Assembly: GCF_017591425.1 (NCBI RefSeq)
Contig: NW_024466459.1
Coordinates: 7,564,001 to 7,628,000, forward strand
DNA: 64,000 nt
From: Ochotona curzoniae
Taxonomy: Eukaryota; Chordata; Mammalia; Lagomorpha; Ochotonidae
Direction: 5' to 3'
Shown: piece by piece, positions 53,788 through 64,000 of the stretch
How positions within the stretch are numbered: position 1 is the first letter of the stretch
Layout: every line of letters starts with the position of its first letter
The notes under the pieces: generated by a model
Databases searched by the model: none
What the model was told of the DNA's origin: nothing
What the model saw: the letters and a program-made list of their open reading frames with translations, nothing else
Made by a program: the position numbers and the translations under genes

Positions 53788-56700
53788 AACTTCAAAAAAA
53801 AAAAGTTTATTTATAAAATACTGACAGTTCAACAGGACACGGGACTTCTCGTTGTATATATTTCAAATCAATTTCTCACCTTTCATTTAAAAAATAAACC
53901 TGCTAACAAGCTATAGGACATATAGATATATATATATTTATATTTTCTCACAGATCAGACACCTGCCATAACGAATTCTCTCTCCATAATTTTTTTATTA
54001 TATATCTTTTAAATCAAAAAAATAAACATTTGTGTCGAGATTCTTTTCTTTTTGGAGTCTCTGTGGGTGACAAAAAGGTGATTCACTGCAATACTTTTGG
54101 TTTTTCTCACGGAAACGGGCATGGGGTCCCCAGCCTGTGCCCGGGATTGCCTGGGAGCATGCCCGGGGGGGTGCACCCGGGTAGAACAGCACAGAAGCAC
54201 TCAGAAGCTGGCAGAGCTGCTCCGAAGGCCTCCCCTCCTCCCTCCTTAGATGTGTACATCAGGGAGGCAGGAGGTGCCCCGGCCTATGCGAGGCCCTGGC
54301 ACCCTTAGAAGCACCACCCAGGGAGGCGCGGGCAGTGGCGGAATGCCTCAAGGAGCATGCGCCAGGCAGGCGGTCCCGCTGTGCCCCTCTGAGTCACGGC
54401 AGTGTCTGGTTTAGGCCTGGGAGAGGGAGGGCGGAAGGGGGAGCGGTTCAAGCTGGCTAACCCCACGGAGCCCTGGGAGGAAGATATTTCTGGAAGCCAC
54501 AGCGTGTTTTTGGTTCGTCTCGGTCGTCTGGGTGTGGAGCGCCTGGGAACGCAGGGGGCATAAGCAGGCAGGCGGTGAAAGGCCAGCCCCGGAGTGCCAA
54601 ATGTGGCTTCCTGAGCATGATGCCAGGAGCTGTCCCTAGGGCAGAGCCAGGCTACGCCCAATGGGCCAGGTATGTCCCCGTGTGACCCTTCTCCCTGTGT
54701 GGTCACCGGAGCAGGAGCCCTAGCAGGTGCAGGGGCTCCCTGTCTCCCATGGGCAGTGCCTGTCATGTCCTTCAAGTGTGGCCAGGAGTCTGGCAGGAGG
54801 GCTGGGCACCTCCACTGCCCCAGGATATGTAAACAAGGACAGGGAGAGGTCTTCTTAAAGAACACAGGTCCCACAACTGGGTGCTGGGGCTTCCAGGTGT
54901 GGCCAGGACAGTGATCCAGATGGGCAGGTATTGATGCAGGGCAGGGGGGGGCCCAGTCTGGCCTCCTGGGCTCATCTAGGGATTGGCATAGTGTCCTCCT
55001 TGCCTTATACAGCAGATGCCAGCTGTACCCCAGGTGCAAGTCAGCCAGGTCACCTGTGCCTTACAAGCAAGCAGCGTAGGCCCAGAGGGGCTGCAAGAGC
55101 CTGTTGCTACACACACATACACACACACGAGTGTGCACCTGTACATACGTGTGCATGCCCGTGTGCACACAATGTGTGTGTGGGTCAGCTCGAGTGTGAA
55201 TGAGCAGGGAGGGTGGGGCAGCGCGGGGGCGAGCTCAGTGCACCCCGTGACTCATTCACAGAACATGGGTCCCTTGTGTAGTACAGATGACTCCTAGGCC
55301 GGGTCTGTGCTCAGCCCTGCTTCCTTCTGCAAAAAACCCCAATGGGCTGGACTTCAGTAATCCCCCATGCAAACTGGGAACTTCCTTAAATGGTCAAATA
55401 GCAGAGAGGAAAGAATGAAGCTGTTACCAGAAAAAAAACCAAAAAACAAACAAAACCAAGAAGGTGAGAAGGGAGGGGATAGCACAGTGGGCAGGCCCTG
55501 AGGCAGCCAGATGTGCCGCTGGGCAGGGAGTCTGCAGAGGGCCCAGCATCCTGCTTCCTGGGGGCTCGACCTCAGCCCAGTGTTCTCTCAAGGAGAGGGA
55601 CAGTGGTGCTTCCTCCCAACACTCCCTTAGTAGGGTCCCCACCATTCCTAGGGGTGCTGGGGCAGTCTGCCTGTTGAGCCACCTTCCATCTTCCCCCTTG
55701 ACATTTCCCAGGAGTTAACAGCATGGCAAGGAACCCTGGTCCCCCCGCCCCCCATCCCCATAACCAGAGTTAACGACTGCAGCAGGTGCAGAGTGGGGTA
55801 CAGTCTCAAATTCCCTGACTCTTCTCACCCCCAAAGTAGGGTGTCGCCTTCCTGCTGGTAGGACCACTAAGGGCCCCACAAAGAGCACCCCCATCCCCGG
55901 CTGTCTGCACTGGAGGGAGGTACCCGGCCACCCCAGAGTCGGGTGTGGTCTCAGGGAGGTTTCTCAGGGCTGGCTGGGGTCCCCAGCGGTTACAAAGGCC
56001 CCTTCCAAAACCTCTGCTCTGGTAATCCCAAGATAATGGCAAGGCCAAGGTCACCCAAAGCAGCTTTCTCCAGATCAGTCTTTGTGGCTGGTTCTCCCAC
56101 CATCAGCACCCTGCCTCTCCATCTCATACCACCTGCCCCTCTCCTGGCCAGCCTGGCCGTGAGTCCCCGAGGCTGTGTGTGGATTCGGACGGCAACTTCC
56201 CATAGGCGGAACCTGGCTCGGAAAACACTACAGGAGTCACATTACTCTTGGATCCTGCGAAGCAGGTGCCCTGGGCTCTAGACAGAGGGCCTGGCTGCCC
56301 CTCTGGGCTGCGAGAGGCAGGGGCTGGGATGGGCAGGGGGTGCGGCCAGGTTCTCTCTAGGACAGGAGCCATAGACCCCTTTCTTGCAAGTATACAGGAG
56401 GTGTGCGTGTGCTAGGAGCAAGCAGGTGCTACCTGGATTGGAAGAGAATAAAGCTTTGTTCTTTCACACTCGATTTCCTGCTAAGCCTCAGCGCTGAGCA
56501 CCCACCCAGCGCCTCTGCTCCCAGGACGGGGCCTCTCCTTGTCTGTGCTCAAGAAAGCGGCTTCCAACACAGGGAGGTGGCAGGGCTCCCAGGCTGGGGG
56601 CCTCTTCCTTGCATTCCTAATCAAAAAAATATGCAGGAACAAGGAAGTTGCCAAGTAAATTCTCATCCTATAGTCCCCCCCCCTTCTGTTTTCTTTCCAA

Positions 56701-57099
56701 ATGAACCAAATGCCTGGTGGTGGAGAGGTTGAGCAAGAGGGTGGGCAGTGGATGTGGGTGAGGTTGGACAGGGGCTGGGCAAGGGCTTCATCGGGGCAAG
56801 GGGCCGGTGGGCACCCTCTGGGCCAGGGATCCCACATGTGTGGGAAGGGAACAGTCCTCTAGACATCTAGAAGCTTCCCAGCAAGCTCCAGGCTGGGAAA
56901 TTAGCCCCACACACATCCCTTCAGCACCTGCGTCTTGGCCTCCTCCTGGACTCCCAGCTTGGCTGGCCCTGGGATCCCTGGAAAAATAAATTTGGGAGGT
57001 GAAAAGTCGACTTGGGTTCTTGGTTGATTTTGCTTTCCGGCAGGTGGTGCAGGAAGCAGTGGGTCCCAGCGTTGCTCCTCCTTCGTTCCTCTGCCGACA
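53788..57099 (-). other. SDK2: SDK2 3' UTR (predicted)
   Basis: About 3.3 kb on the minus strand from the SDK2 stop to an AATAAA at plus 53806-53811, with the cleavage site expected about 18 nt further. A second AATAAA lies at 53994-53999. The last 300 nt are AU-rich, typical of a 3' UTR end. It contains a CA/TG tract and no SINE at all, in contrast to flanking DNA, consistent with selection on the transcript. Confidence 0.65.
55108..55183. repeat. CA-rich then TG-rich tract in SDK2 3' UTR
   Basis: ACACACACATACACACACAC is followed about 50 nt later by AATGTGTGTGTGGGTC, with GTGTGCA/TGCACAC steps between. The two halves are complementary and could form a hairpin in the transcript. Confidence 0.75.
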
Positions 57100-57456
57100 T
57101 CAAACGAACGATGAAAACCCCGCGATGGGGGCCCGGGAGCCGGGGGCCAGGCTGCTCGGGGGGCGGTAGAGGGTGCTCTGCTGACTCGGGGGGTTCGGGG
57201 CGTTCTGGGGCGTTGGAGTCCGGCTGGCCTTGGGCCGGAAGAGGCTGCCCTGTTGGCCAGCGCTGTTGCTGTTGGCGACGGCGGTGTGGTCGGGCTCGCC
57301 GGAGTCGCTCTCGGTGTAGCTGTAAGCCTGGGCCCGCGAAATGTCCTTCCGCTGGCGCCGCCATGAATTATAATAGGTGGGGTCACTGATGTAGTGGTTG
57401 ACGAAGGAGTGGGCTTTCTGGGGGTTCTGGTCGACCTCGTACTCGCTGTCGCTTCC
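57100..57456 (-). CDS. SDK2: SDK2 last coding exon (cytoplasmic tail)
   Basis: Encodes the C-terminal 118 residues of Sidekick-2, a large synaptic homophilic adhesion receptor (Ig and fibronectin III domains, one membrane span) that guides lamina-specific connections in the retina. The exon starts in phase 0 after the acceptor CTCTCCCCCAG with [18 protein letters not shown], then [20 protein letters not shown], an [13 protein letters not shown] block and a Pro/Ser/Thr-rich stretch, and ends GFSSFV and TGA (57102-57100). GFSSFV is the known class-type PDZ-binding tail that ties Sidekicks to MAGI scaffolds. The frame is intact and I recognise the sequence as SDK2, not SDK1. The upstream exons (membrane span and extracellular domains) lie beyond the right edge or in undetected short exons. 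Confidence 0.95.
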   Translation of the reverse strand, partial: GSDSEYEVDQNPQKAHSFVNHYISDPTYYNSWRRQRKDISRAQAYSYTESDSGEPDHTAVANSNSAGQQGSLFRPKASRTPTPQNAPNPPSQQSTLYRPPSSLAPGSRAPIAGFSSFV

Positions 57457-57904
57457 CTGGGGGAGAGATCCGGGGGTGGGGCAGGTTAGCTGAATGCTTG
57501 GGACTGGAGCCCCAATGTGGTGGGAGTTACCTTCTAACCAGGTCCTGTCCACTTCCTTGCAGAGGGAATCCTGGGGGTGGAGGGTCTACCGTAGCTTTGG
57601 AAAAGACCTTGTAGACACGGCAGGCCCCTTGCCCATGGGGGACTCCCCCCAGACCTCCAGGGGGTGTGTGAGCCTGCTCAAGTCTCCAAGCCCACCCGAA
57701 GCATCTGGTGTTAGTTACTCCCTTAGCATAAAGTGTAACATCTAGACCAGGCTGAGGAAGGGAAAGTGATAACAAAGAAAGACAAAGTGGCCCTGAGTAT
57801 TCTGAGGTACTATGTTGGCGGTTACAGGAGTGTGGGCTCTCCATTTATTTTGGGCGTTTTCCATCTAATCCTTTTACCGGTGTGGTGACTACAGGTAATG
57901 GAAG

Positions 57905-58100
57905 GTGGGGGAGGGCTAGCATAGTTGATGTGGCAGAAGCTGGCCCCAGGGCTCAGGCCCTTGCCATCTGGAGTTCCTGGCTTCAGTACAGCCCCACCTA
58001 GGCTGTGTGGGCACTTGGGGCACGAAGCAGCCGATGGAAGAGCTCTCTTGCTGGGTCTCTCCCAGTCACTCTGCCTTTCAAACATCTAAAATCAATATTA
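57905..58100 (+). mobile_element. Older SINE, central and 3' part
   Basis: GGCTAGCATAGTTGATGTGG, then CTTGCCATCTGGAGTTCCTG and CACTCTGCCTTTCAAACATC. Internally shortened. Confidence 0.6.
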
Positions 58101-58108
58101 AGACTTTC

Positions 58109-58378
58109 TGGGGGCTAAAGCCAATGCAATGGTTCTGCTGGCTAATCCTCCGCCCCTCCGAGTGCTGGGATCCCATATGGGCACCGGCTTGTGTCCAGGC
58201 AGCTCCACTTCCCATCCAGCTCCCTGCCTGTGGCCTGGGAGAGTGGTTGAGGACGGCCCAAAGCCTTGGGACCCTGCACCTGTGTGGGAGACCCAGAAAA
58301 AACTCAGCTCTGGATTGGCTCAGCTCTCTCTGCAAATTTGTCTTTCCAGTAAAAATGTAATTAAAAAAAAAAAAAAGA
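58109..58378 (+). mobile_element. C SINE with internal deletion
   Basis: TGGGGGCTAAAGCCAATGCA, GGGATCCCATATGGGCACCG, tail TCCAGTAAAAATGTAATTAA and poly(A). About 50 bp between GATTGGCTCAGCTCT and TGCAAATTTGTC are missing. Confidence 0.85.
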
Positions 58379-58384
58379 ACATTT

Positions 58385-58655
58385 GGAGGGGATGATTCTG
58401 TGGCGTAGCAGGTAAAGCCACTACCCCAGACTCCAGCATCCTGGATTAGCCTTGGTTTGCGTCCCAGCTGCTCCGCTTCTGATCCAGCTCCCTGCTAATG
58501 CGTCTGGGAAAGCAGTGGAGGACGGCCCAAGGGGTTCCTGCACTCCAGTGGGAAACTGGTTTTAGACTGGCCCAGGTCCTGTGGTTGTAACCTTTCCGGG
58601 GATGGGAGATCTTTTCCTCCACTCCCCTTCCCTGCCCCCTCCCCCCAAAAAAAGA
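58385..58655 (+). mobile_element. Older SINE
   Basis: GGAGGGGATGATTCTGTGGC, TTTGCGTCCCAGCTGCTCC, GGAAAGCAGTGGAGGACGGC. The AATAAA tail is replaced by a C/A run. Confidence 0.72.
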
Positions 58656-59255
58656 CATTCCCATGGTACTTCAGGGTCCTGGGTACACTCTTCCTCCGCC
58701 CACGGGGCGATCAGCCAGAATCTCTGTTCGCCCTGGAAGTAGAAGCCTGCATCTAAAAATAGCACAAGCCCCTCCCCCAGCCAGGCTCCCAGCTCTGTTT
58801 AGAGAGGGAGTTAAAGACACCAGATGGGAACTTTCTGGAAGACTCTGTGCTCTGAGTGGAAAGCAAACTTCTGCGCGACCCTCCCCAGGCTTCCTGCCCG
58901 ACTCATGTAGGGGGCCGGCATTACTTGCAAGAGCCCTGGGAGCTCCAGGTGCAGGAGCCTGGGGGGAGAGCTGGTGCGAGGTGACCTTGGCCAAAAGGCC
59001 AACAACGGGCTCAGAGAGAGGTGAGAGCAGAGCGGAAAGGCCCCTGGCAGAGTGTGAAGCGCTGGTTTGCTTGAACACCTCTGAGCACAGCGGCCCAGGA
59101 GCTCGCAGGCCTGCCTGTGCATCCCAGGAACGCGGGAAGGAGGCGGCTGGGCCTGGCCTGCTCACCCCAGGCTCAGGGACCCTGAACTTCCTGGCCCCTG
59201 CTCTCCTGCTCCTCTCCCCAGTGCACACCCACCTCCCAGGACCTCACCCCTCCTC

Positions 59256-59283
59256 GGGCAGGGCAGGGCAGGGCAGGGCAGGG
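59256..59283. repeat. (GGGCA)5 short tandem repeat
   Basis: Five GGGCA units and part of a sixth. G-rich and potentially quadruplex forming. Confidence 0.92.
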
Positions 59284-59293
59284 CTGGCCGCCC

Positions 59294-59365
59294 AAGACAA
59301 TGGAAAGTCCCTGGGCCGGTTCTCCCATTATGTAATGCAGCACAATGCCAGCCCCTTTTGCAGCC
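59294..59365. promoter_or_regulatory. Candidate regulatory element in SDK2 intron
   Basis: Non-repeat sequence with CCCATTATGTAATGCAGCAC, resembling a C/EBP or PAR-bZIP site, in otherwise GC-rich DNA. Function is inference. Confidence 0.2.
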
Positions 59366-60129
59366 TGCTGCCCAGCTGTTGGCCGGCCGGCCTCAGCACA
59401 CAGGGGACCTGCGGCGGGTGGGCGGGCTCCATCTGCGGAGAGCTGGGCATCCGGCGGAAGCAGCCGCATTAAGGACCAGGAGGTAGGAGCAGGGTCCTAC
59501 CCTCAGGGAGCTAAGGACTTCCCATGGTTTTCCCTAAAGGATAGGTCTCTCTGGCCACTCCCATAAACTGGCTTCAATAGCTGCTGACAGCACCTCCAGG
59601 GGTTCTAGAATTTCTGCCCAGCCCCTCCCCCCAGGCCTTGGACCTAAAGTCTATGGGGATCTCTCCGTGAGTGAACCAGTCTTGGGGTGAAAGGGGATGG
59701 AGGCCGAGGCTGGTGCTGATGTTGGAGGGGGCAATTTAAGAGCCTCTCTCGGCGTCAGCATCTTGGTCCGTGAAGTGGGCAGAGTCCCATGGGTCACAGG
59801 GGAGACGCGTTAATAGTGATGCTGTAAAAGGTATTAACAGGGGAAGACAGGGGCTCAGCCTGTGTCCCCTAACTCCTCACCCAGGAGTGGGGCCTGACCC
59901 TCTTCCCACTAAATGCGGCTCCTGCCGGGACTCCTCTTCCCGCCCTCCTCTGGCTGCTAGGCTGGCCGCCCCTCCCCCACTGGCCCTAGCCAAGGTGGTG
60001 GTGGTGGTGGGGGGGCGGGAGGATCTCTCCACTGGGGACCCCGCCTCCCTCTCCCTGAACATCTGTTTCTTTTCGGGATGGGGGTGGGGTGAGAAGAAAG
60101 CCAGCAAGGGGGGCCCAGGGGCTCCTATT

Positions 60130-60290
60130 GCAGCTTTCAACTCTCCCGCGGCCTGGGTAATTGAATGCAGCTTCCCAGGGCCGGGCCCAGCACAAAGCGG
60201 CCCTTTCAGGGACTGCTGGGCAGGTCGGCCAGGGGCTGCCTGGGCTGCTCAAAGCCACTCAGTCAGCAATTAACAGGGACGAGGCAGGGG
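60130..60290. promoter_or_regulatory. Candidate regulatory element in SDK2 intron
   Basis: Contains GGGTAATTGAATGCAGC, CCAGCACAAAGCGGCC and TCAGTCAGCAATTAACAGGG within 150 bp: two homeodomain-like cores and one SOX-like core in unique DNA. Confidence 0.25.
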
Positions 60291-60956
60291 AAGCGCAGCC
60301 TGCAGGTTTGAGGACCGGCATGGGGAGGGAGCAGGAGGACCACTCCCCATCTCCAAGAGAAGACAGCAACAAAAAGGGGCAGCAGCAAACAAAGCCAAGG
60401 CTTTTTGGTTCACATCCTGTCCCAGCTGGTAACTGCACCGAGGACAGGGGGTCCTTATCTTGCTGGATCTCCCAAAACTGTTGCCCCAGATGGCAGGAAA
60501 GCCACCCTGGGTCCGGAGCCTGGGCGGGAGGCCCCATCCCCCATGTGTGGCCCCAGTGGCTCCAGCTTGGAGTCCTGCGCGCGCCTGAGCCTGGTTCCCC
60601 TGTACCAGGTGGGATATGGGTGATGCATCTCTGAATGACCTGGCTTGCTGTCCCCGGGCTGGGCTGGAGGGCACAGGGGCCCTGGTTTGGCACTCCTTGG
60701 GCTGGGACAGCTGGAAATCGCTCAGCTCAGGCACAGTATCACATGTACTCCTGGAGCCCAGGTAGTGTGACTGTGGCCGTGTGTCCTCCTCTCGGCTGTG
60801 GGAGGCTTCTAGGTGGGGCTGTGGTCAGGGATGGCTTCTCCTGTCCACCTCTGCCCACTGAGGGAGGCCAAACCTACACCTGAACCCCAGTCCTCCTGAG
60901 GGCTTTTGTGAGCCTCAGTTATCCAAGCTATTAAATGGAAATTATCCTGAGCTTCT

Positions 60957-61190
60957 GTCTGGGGGTGTGGGTAAAATCACTGCCTGTCATGCTGGTATTC
61001 CATATGGACACCGGTTTGAGTCCTGGCTCCTCCACTTCCAGTCCAGCTGGCTGCTATTGCACTTGCAGAAGCTGGCCCAAGTGAGAGACCAGGTAAAGCA
61101 CCTGGCTTTGGGTCTGGCACAGTGCTGGCTGTTGCAGCCACCTGGGGGTGGGAGCAGGTGCTCAGTGTGGATCTCCGCCCTCCCCGTCTC
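60957..61190 (+). mobile_element. Older SINE, 3' truncated
   Basis: CTGGGGGTGTGGGTAAAATC, GGTATTCCATATGGACACCG, GTTTGAGTCCTGGCTCCTCC. No tail. Confidence 0.72.
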
Positions 61191-62619
61191 TCATTTGGAA
61201 CGGCTTGGGTAGCCAGGATCCCTGTGGGCCAGGCTCAGGAGAAGCTGGAGGTGGGCACCTTGGCTCAGCCTGCAAGAACGAACAGAGAATAAAAGGCCAG
61301 AGACTACAGGAGGAGGACGCACACAGCACAGGATCTTCCTTGCAGCCAGCTCTGTGCAGAACCCTAGCTTGTTTACTGTCAGCTAAACGCCACCTCCCCC
61401 AGGCAGCCCTCTCAGTCTCCAGGGGGTGGCCGGGCTTTCCTGAAGACTTCTCCCAATGTTTTCTCTGCCCCAGTGCCACAAGGTGCAGAACAAAACCATG
61501 TGATGACCCACTGCCACGTGGCCTGACACACTGCAGTGTCACCGTGAGAAGGGTCTGCCCCTACTGGAGCCACAGCATGCAAATGGGGCCTGCTACCACT
61601 GCTTAGCTGGCGCACAGCAAGTGGCTGTGGAACTTGCCGAACCAACACTCCAAGGAATGAACAAATGAGCCCTACGCTGGGGGGACAGACCCAATGCTCA
61701 CACTCCCAAGTGCCCTGCGGGGCCTGCCCATGCAAGGCACATAGAAGGTGGCAGGACACGCGTGATGGGGGGAGGGTATTGCAGGTGGCTCCGTCATTCA
61801 CTCTTCCTTGTCATCAGTCTGAGAAAGGGGCCATGACAGCCCCAGTGCCTCAAACACCGCCACTCACAAACACCCCTGGGGGTCTGTCCTGGCTTGTTGT
61901 TGACTGGGTGATGGATAAGTCAGTGGGCGCCATCCACTTTGTCCCCTCTCATCTTCTGCTGCAGGCTGAATTCCATTCTAATGAGCTGCGAGGGGCCCCA
62001 CATCTGACACTGCCAAGGGCTGAGTATGGAGAGGAGCTACGTGCTACATACATTTATTCCCCTTCCAAACTTGCACTCTTATTTTGCAAGTGGAATCCAC
62101 AGGCTGCCACGCTGCATGTCTGCAAGGTTCCATCCCTTAGGCCATAGACTCGCCGCCTCTCCCGCCTCTTCCTCCCCTCTGTCGGCAGCCCCCTTCCCCG
62201 CTGTCCCTCCAGCAGCCCTGCTATGGCCTATCTCCTACAGTGTGCTGTGCGTGTTTGTTTTGAAGTTAGAGGGACTGTGTTTACAGCCACCACACAGGAA
62301 AACAGCTGCAGACGGCGTGAGCTTTGGGTGGTCTGACTTGCAACATAAAGCAAGCGACACAGGCAACCCTCACTCTTGGGAGATCTGGAGTGTGGGGCGG
62401 GGGTGGGGCCCTGGCTTTGGGGGGCTGCTGACTTCCAGGGCCACTTCGTGCAGATGCCTGGCCACCCCCACAGATGCTTTGTTGCACGTGCAGGATTGAC
62501 CATGTGTGTTACGGGGGCATCAGAGGGAAAGCCAGGCTTGTCTCTTCCAGCCCTCGGGAACTCCTGGGGAACAGAAGCCCTTCTCTGTCCCATCTGGGAA
62601 CTCAGTACACTCAAGGAAT
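61191..62619. other. Unique SDK2 intron sequence
   Basis: No gene, SINE or other repeat recognised. Confidence 0.4.
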
Positions 62620-62948
62620 GAGCATTGTTGCACAGCCCAGTAGCTAAATCTTAGCCTTGCAAGCACTGGGATCACAAGAGAGCGCTGGTTCGTGTTCTGT
62701 CTGCCCCACTTCCCATCCAGCTTCCTGCTTGTGGCTTGGAAAAGCAGTTAAGGACTGCCCAAAGCCTTGGGACCCTGCACCGGTGTGGGAGACCCAGAAG
62801 AGGCTCCTGGATCCTTCCAATCAGCTCAGCTCTGGCCCTTGTGGCCACTTGGGGAGTGAACCAGTGGATGGAAAATCTTCTGTCTCTCCTTCTCTGTAAA
62901 TCTGCCTTTCCAATAAAAATAAAAAATCTTTAAAAGGGGGAAAAAAAT
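62620..62948 (+). mobile_element. Young C SINE
   Basis: GAGCATTGTTGCACAGCCCA (diverged head), CTTGGGACCCTGCACCGG, tail CCAATAAAAATAAAAAATC. Confidence 0.88.
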
Positions 62949-62957
62949 AAGCCCTAT

Positions 62958-63268
62958 GGAGGGCCAGTGTGGTGGCCTTACATGCTAATCTACCTATAAC
63001 ACCAGCATCCCATATGGGCACCGGTTCAAGTCCTGGCTGCTCCAATTCCCTGCTAATGGCTTAGGAACACAACAGAGGGTGGCTCGAATCCTTGGGTCCC
63101 TGCACCCACATGGGTGACACGGAAAAAAGCTCTTGGTTCCCAGCTATGGACTGAGCCAAGTCCATCCATCTGTAGCCATTTGGGGAGTAAACCAGTGGTT
63201 AGGAGATTCTTTTTTTTCTCTCTCTGTACCTCTAACTTTCAAGTAAAAATATCTATATCTTTCAAAAA
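62958..63268 (+). mobile_element. CSINE2-like SINE
   Basis: GGAGGGCCAGTGTGGTGGCC, CACCGGTTCAAGTCCTGGCT, tail TTTCAAGTAAAAATATC. Directly follows the previous copy. Confidence 0.85.
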
Positions 63269-64000
63269 ACAAAGGAGCTTGGAGGAACCAGCATCTGTCC
63301 CTTCCCCCTACACCTTAAGAAGACATCCAGGCCCTGTGAGCTGTTAAGACACAAATTCCCATCTATTGCCACAAGCCCAGGGCAAGCATATCCAGCTGCA
63401 GCGATGTCCCAAAGCAGAGCCCCAAAGTTGCTGGATGGTGGTGCAAGCTACCCGGGATCCTCTTGGTGACGCTTGAGGACTCAGGGCTGGGCTGTCAACA
63501 GATATATGCAAGTGATTTACTCTTTGGACAGTGGCCTCCAAATGACAGTGCCCTGGGGTTGGAGGATGGGGTGGTCGATGCCATACCTATAAGCTGATGC
63601 TGTCCCAAATAACCTCCCGGGACCAACAGCCCCAAGTTATCCTACCGATTCCTTTGCATGGCACCCCACGTAATGCACTGCTCAGATACCCCTTGGCACA
63701 GATGGGCTGGTGTGGAGAAAGGGCTGGGGCAGAGCTGAGACACAAACCTAAGCCTCTTGCCCCAACCCACAGCCACCCGCTGCTGTGCCAACGGTGTCTC
63801 CCGGTCCAAGCAGCCCTGTGAAGATGGTGGTGAGTCCCTGGACTCACACATGGCTGCTGGGGGGTGGGCTGGGGAGTTCTTCAACAACAACTTCACTGCC
63901 AGGATCACTGTCCTCTGAGTGTGTCTCTGCTCTGAACCAACCCCCACCCTTCTGGGCAGAGCCTGTCCTGCTGGGATGGTCAGTGACCCCAGCAAGGAGC
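63269..64000. other. Unique SDK2 intron sequence at right edge
   Basis: No gene or repeat recognised. Confidence 0.4.

Larger units (their letters stand above)
58656..60956. other. GC-rich, SINE-free intron block
   Basis: 2.3 kb without SINE, including GGT repeats near 59994-60010, a MIR-like end at 60880-60955 (GTGAGCCTCAGTTATCC, ATTAAATGGAAATTATCC) and the two candidate elements above. No coding exon recognised despite long open frames on both strands. Confidence 0.4.
57457..64000 (-). other. SDK2: SDK2 intron before the last exon (partial)
   Basis: No frame between the last-exon acceptor and the right edge resembles Sidekick fibronectin, membrane or tail sequence on the minus strand, so this is taken as one intron extending out of the window. 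It holds several SINEs and a GC-rich SINE-free block. Confidence 0.6.

Noticed and set aside
54305..55039. 244-codon minus-strand frame
   Set aside because: It lies within the SDK2 3' UTR region, has no family resemblance and is most simply chance openness.
58663..59472. 269-codon plus-strand frame in the SDK2 intron
   Set aside because: GC-rich, also open on the opposite strand for 185 codons, and includes the GGGCA repeat. Not resembling any known protein.
1..64000. CRISPR arrays, bacterial operons, phage or retroviral genes
   Set aside because: Nothing of the kind is visible. The gene content, introns and SINEs are those of a mammalian chromosome, and no retroviral gag, pol or env-like frame was recognised.

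Overview
This is a stretch of mammalian nuclear chromosome, not a microbial or viral sequence. It contains dozens of tRNA-derived C-type SINEs. Their head reads like GCCCGGCACGGTAGCCTAG, the middle like CATATGGGCACCGGTTC, and the 3' end is built from AATAAA/AAATAAAT units. That design is lagomorph, and the form seen here fits pika (Ochotona) better than rabbit. Three protein genes are recognised and all lie on the minus strand: CPSF4L, then CDC42EP4, then SDK2, in increasing coordinates. This is the gene order I know from human 17q25.1, so the window is a conserved syntenic block.

Layout. 1-1700: the 5' end of CPSF4L, with a TATA-type promoter and its first two coding exons (1525-1627 and 1222-1272); the rest of the gene lies off the left edge. 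1700-12720: intergenic DNA with SINEs, simple repeats and old repeat remnants. 12721-15645: the last exon of CDC42EP4, with the complete 361-codon reading frame at 14482-15567 and a long 3' UTR. 15646 to about 38035: the CDC42EP4 intron, packed with SINEs and holding one unusual 1.46-kb VNTR-bearing insertion (28411-29875). About 36880-38560: a CpG island that should carry the CDC42EP4 promoter and non-coding first exon or exons. 38560-53787: intergenic. 53788-57456: the last exon of SDK2, with a 3.3-kb 3' UTR and 118 codons ending in the PDZ-binding tail. 57457-64000: the intron before that last exon.

Function. The three genes are neighbours by synteny, not an operon. CPSF4L is a CCCH zinc-finger paralogue of an mRNA 3'-end processing factor. 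CDC42EP4 is a CRIB-domain effector of the GTPase CDC42 acting on actin and septins. SDK2 is a synaptic immunoglobulin/fibronectin adhesion receptor. I found no previously undescribed gene system. The most unusual element is the VNTR-bearing, poly(A)-tailed insertion that splits an older SINE. Other points worth a second look are the strand bias of the SINEs, the multiple donor sites in the CpG island and a few candidate conserved non-coding blocks. Most long open frames here, including those of 200-420 codons in the CpG island and opposite the CDC42EP4 exon, are by-products of GC-rich sequence and are not annotated.
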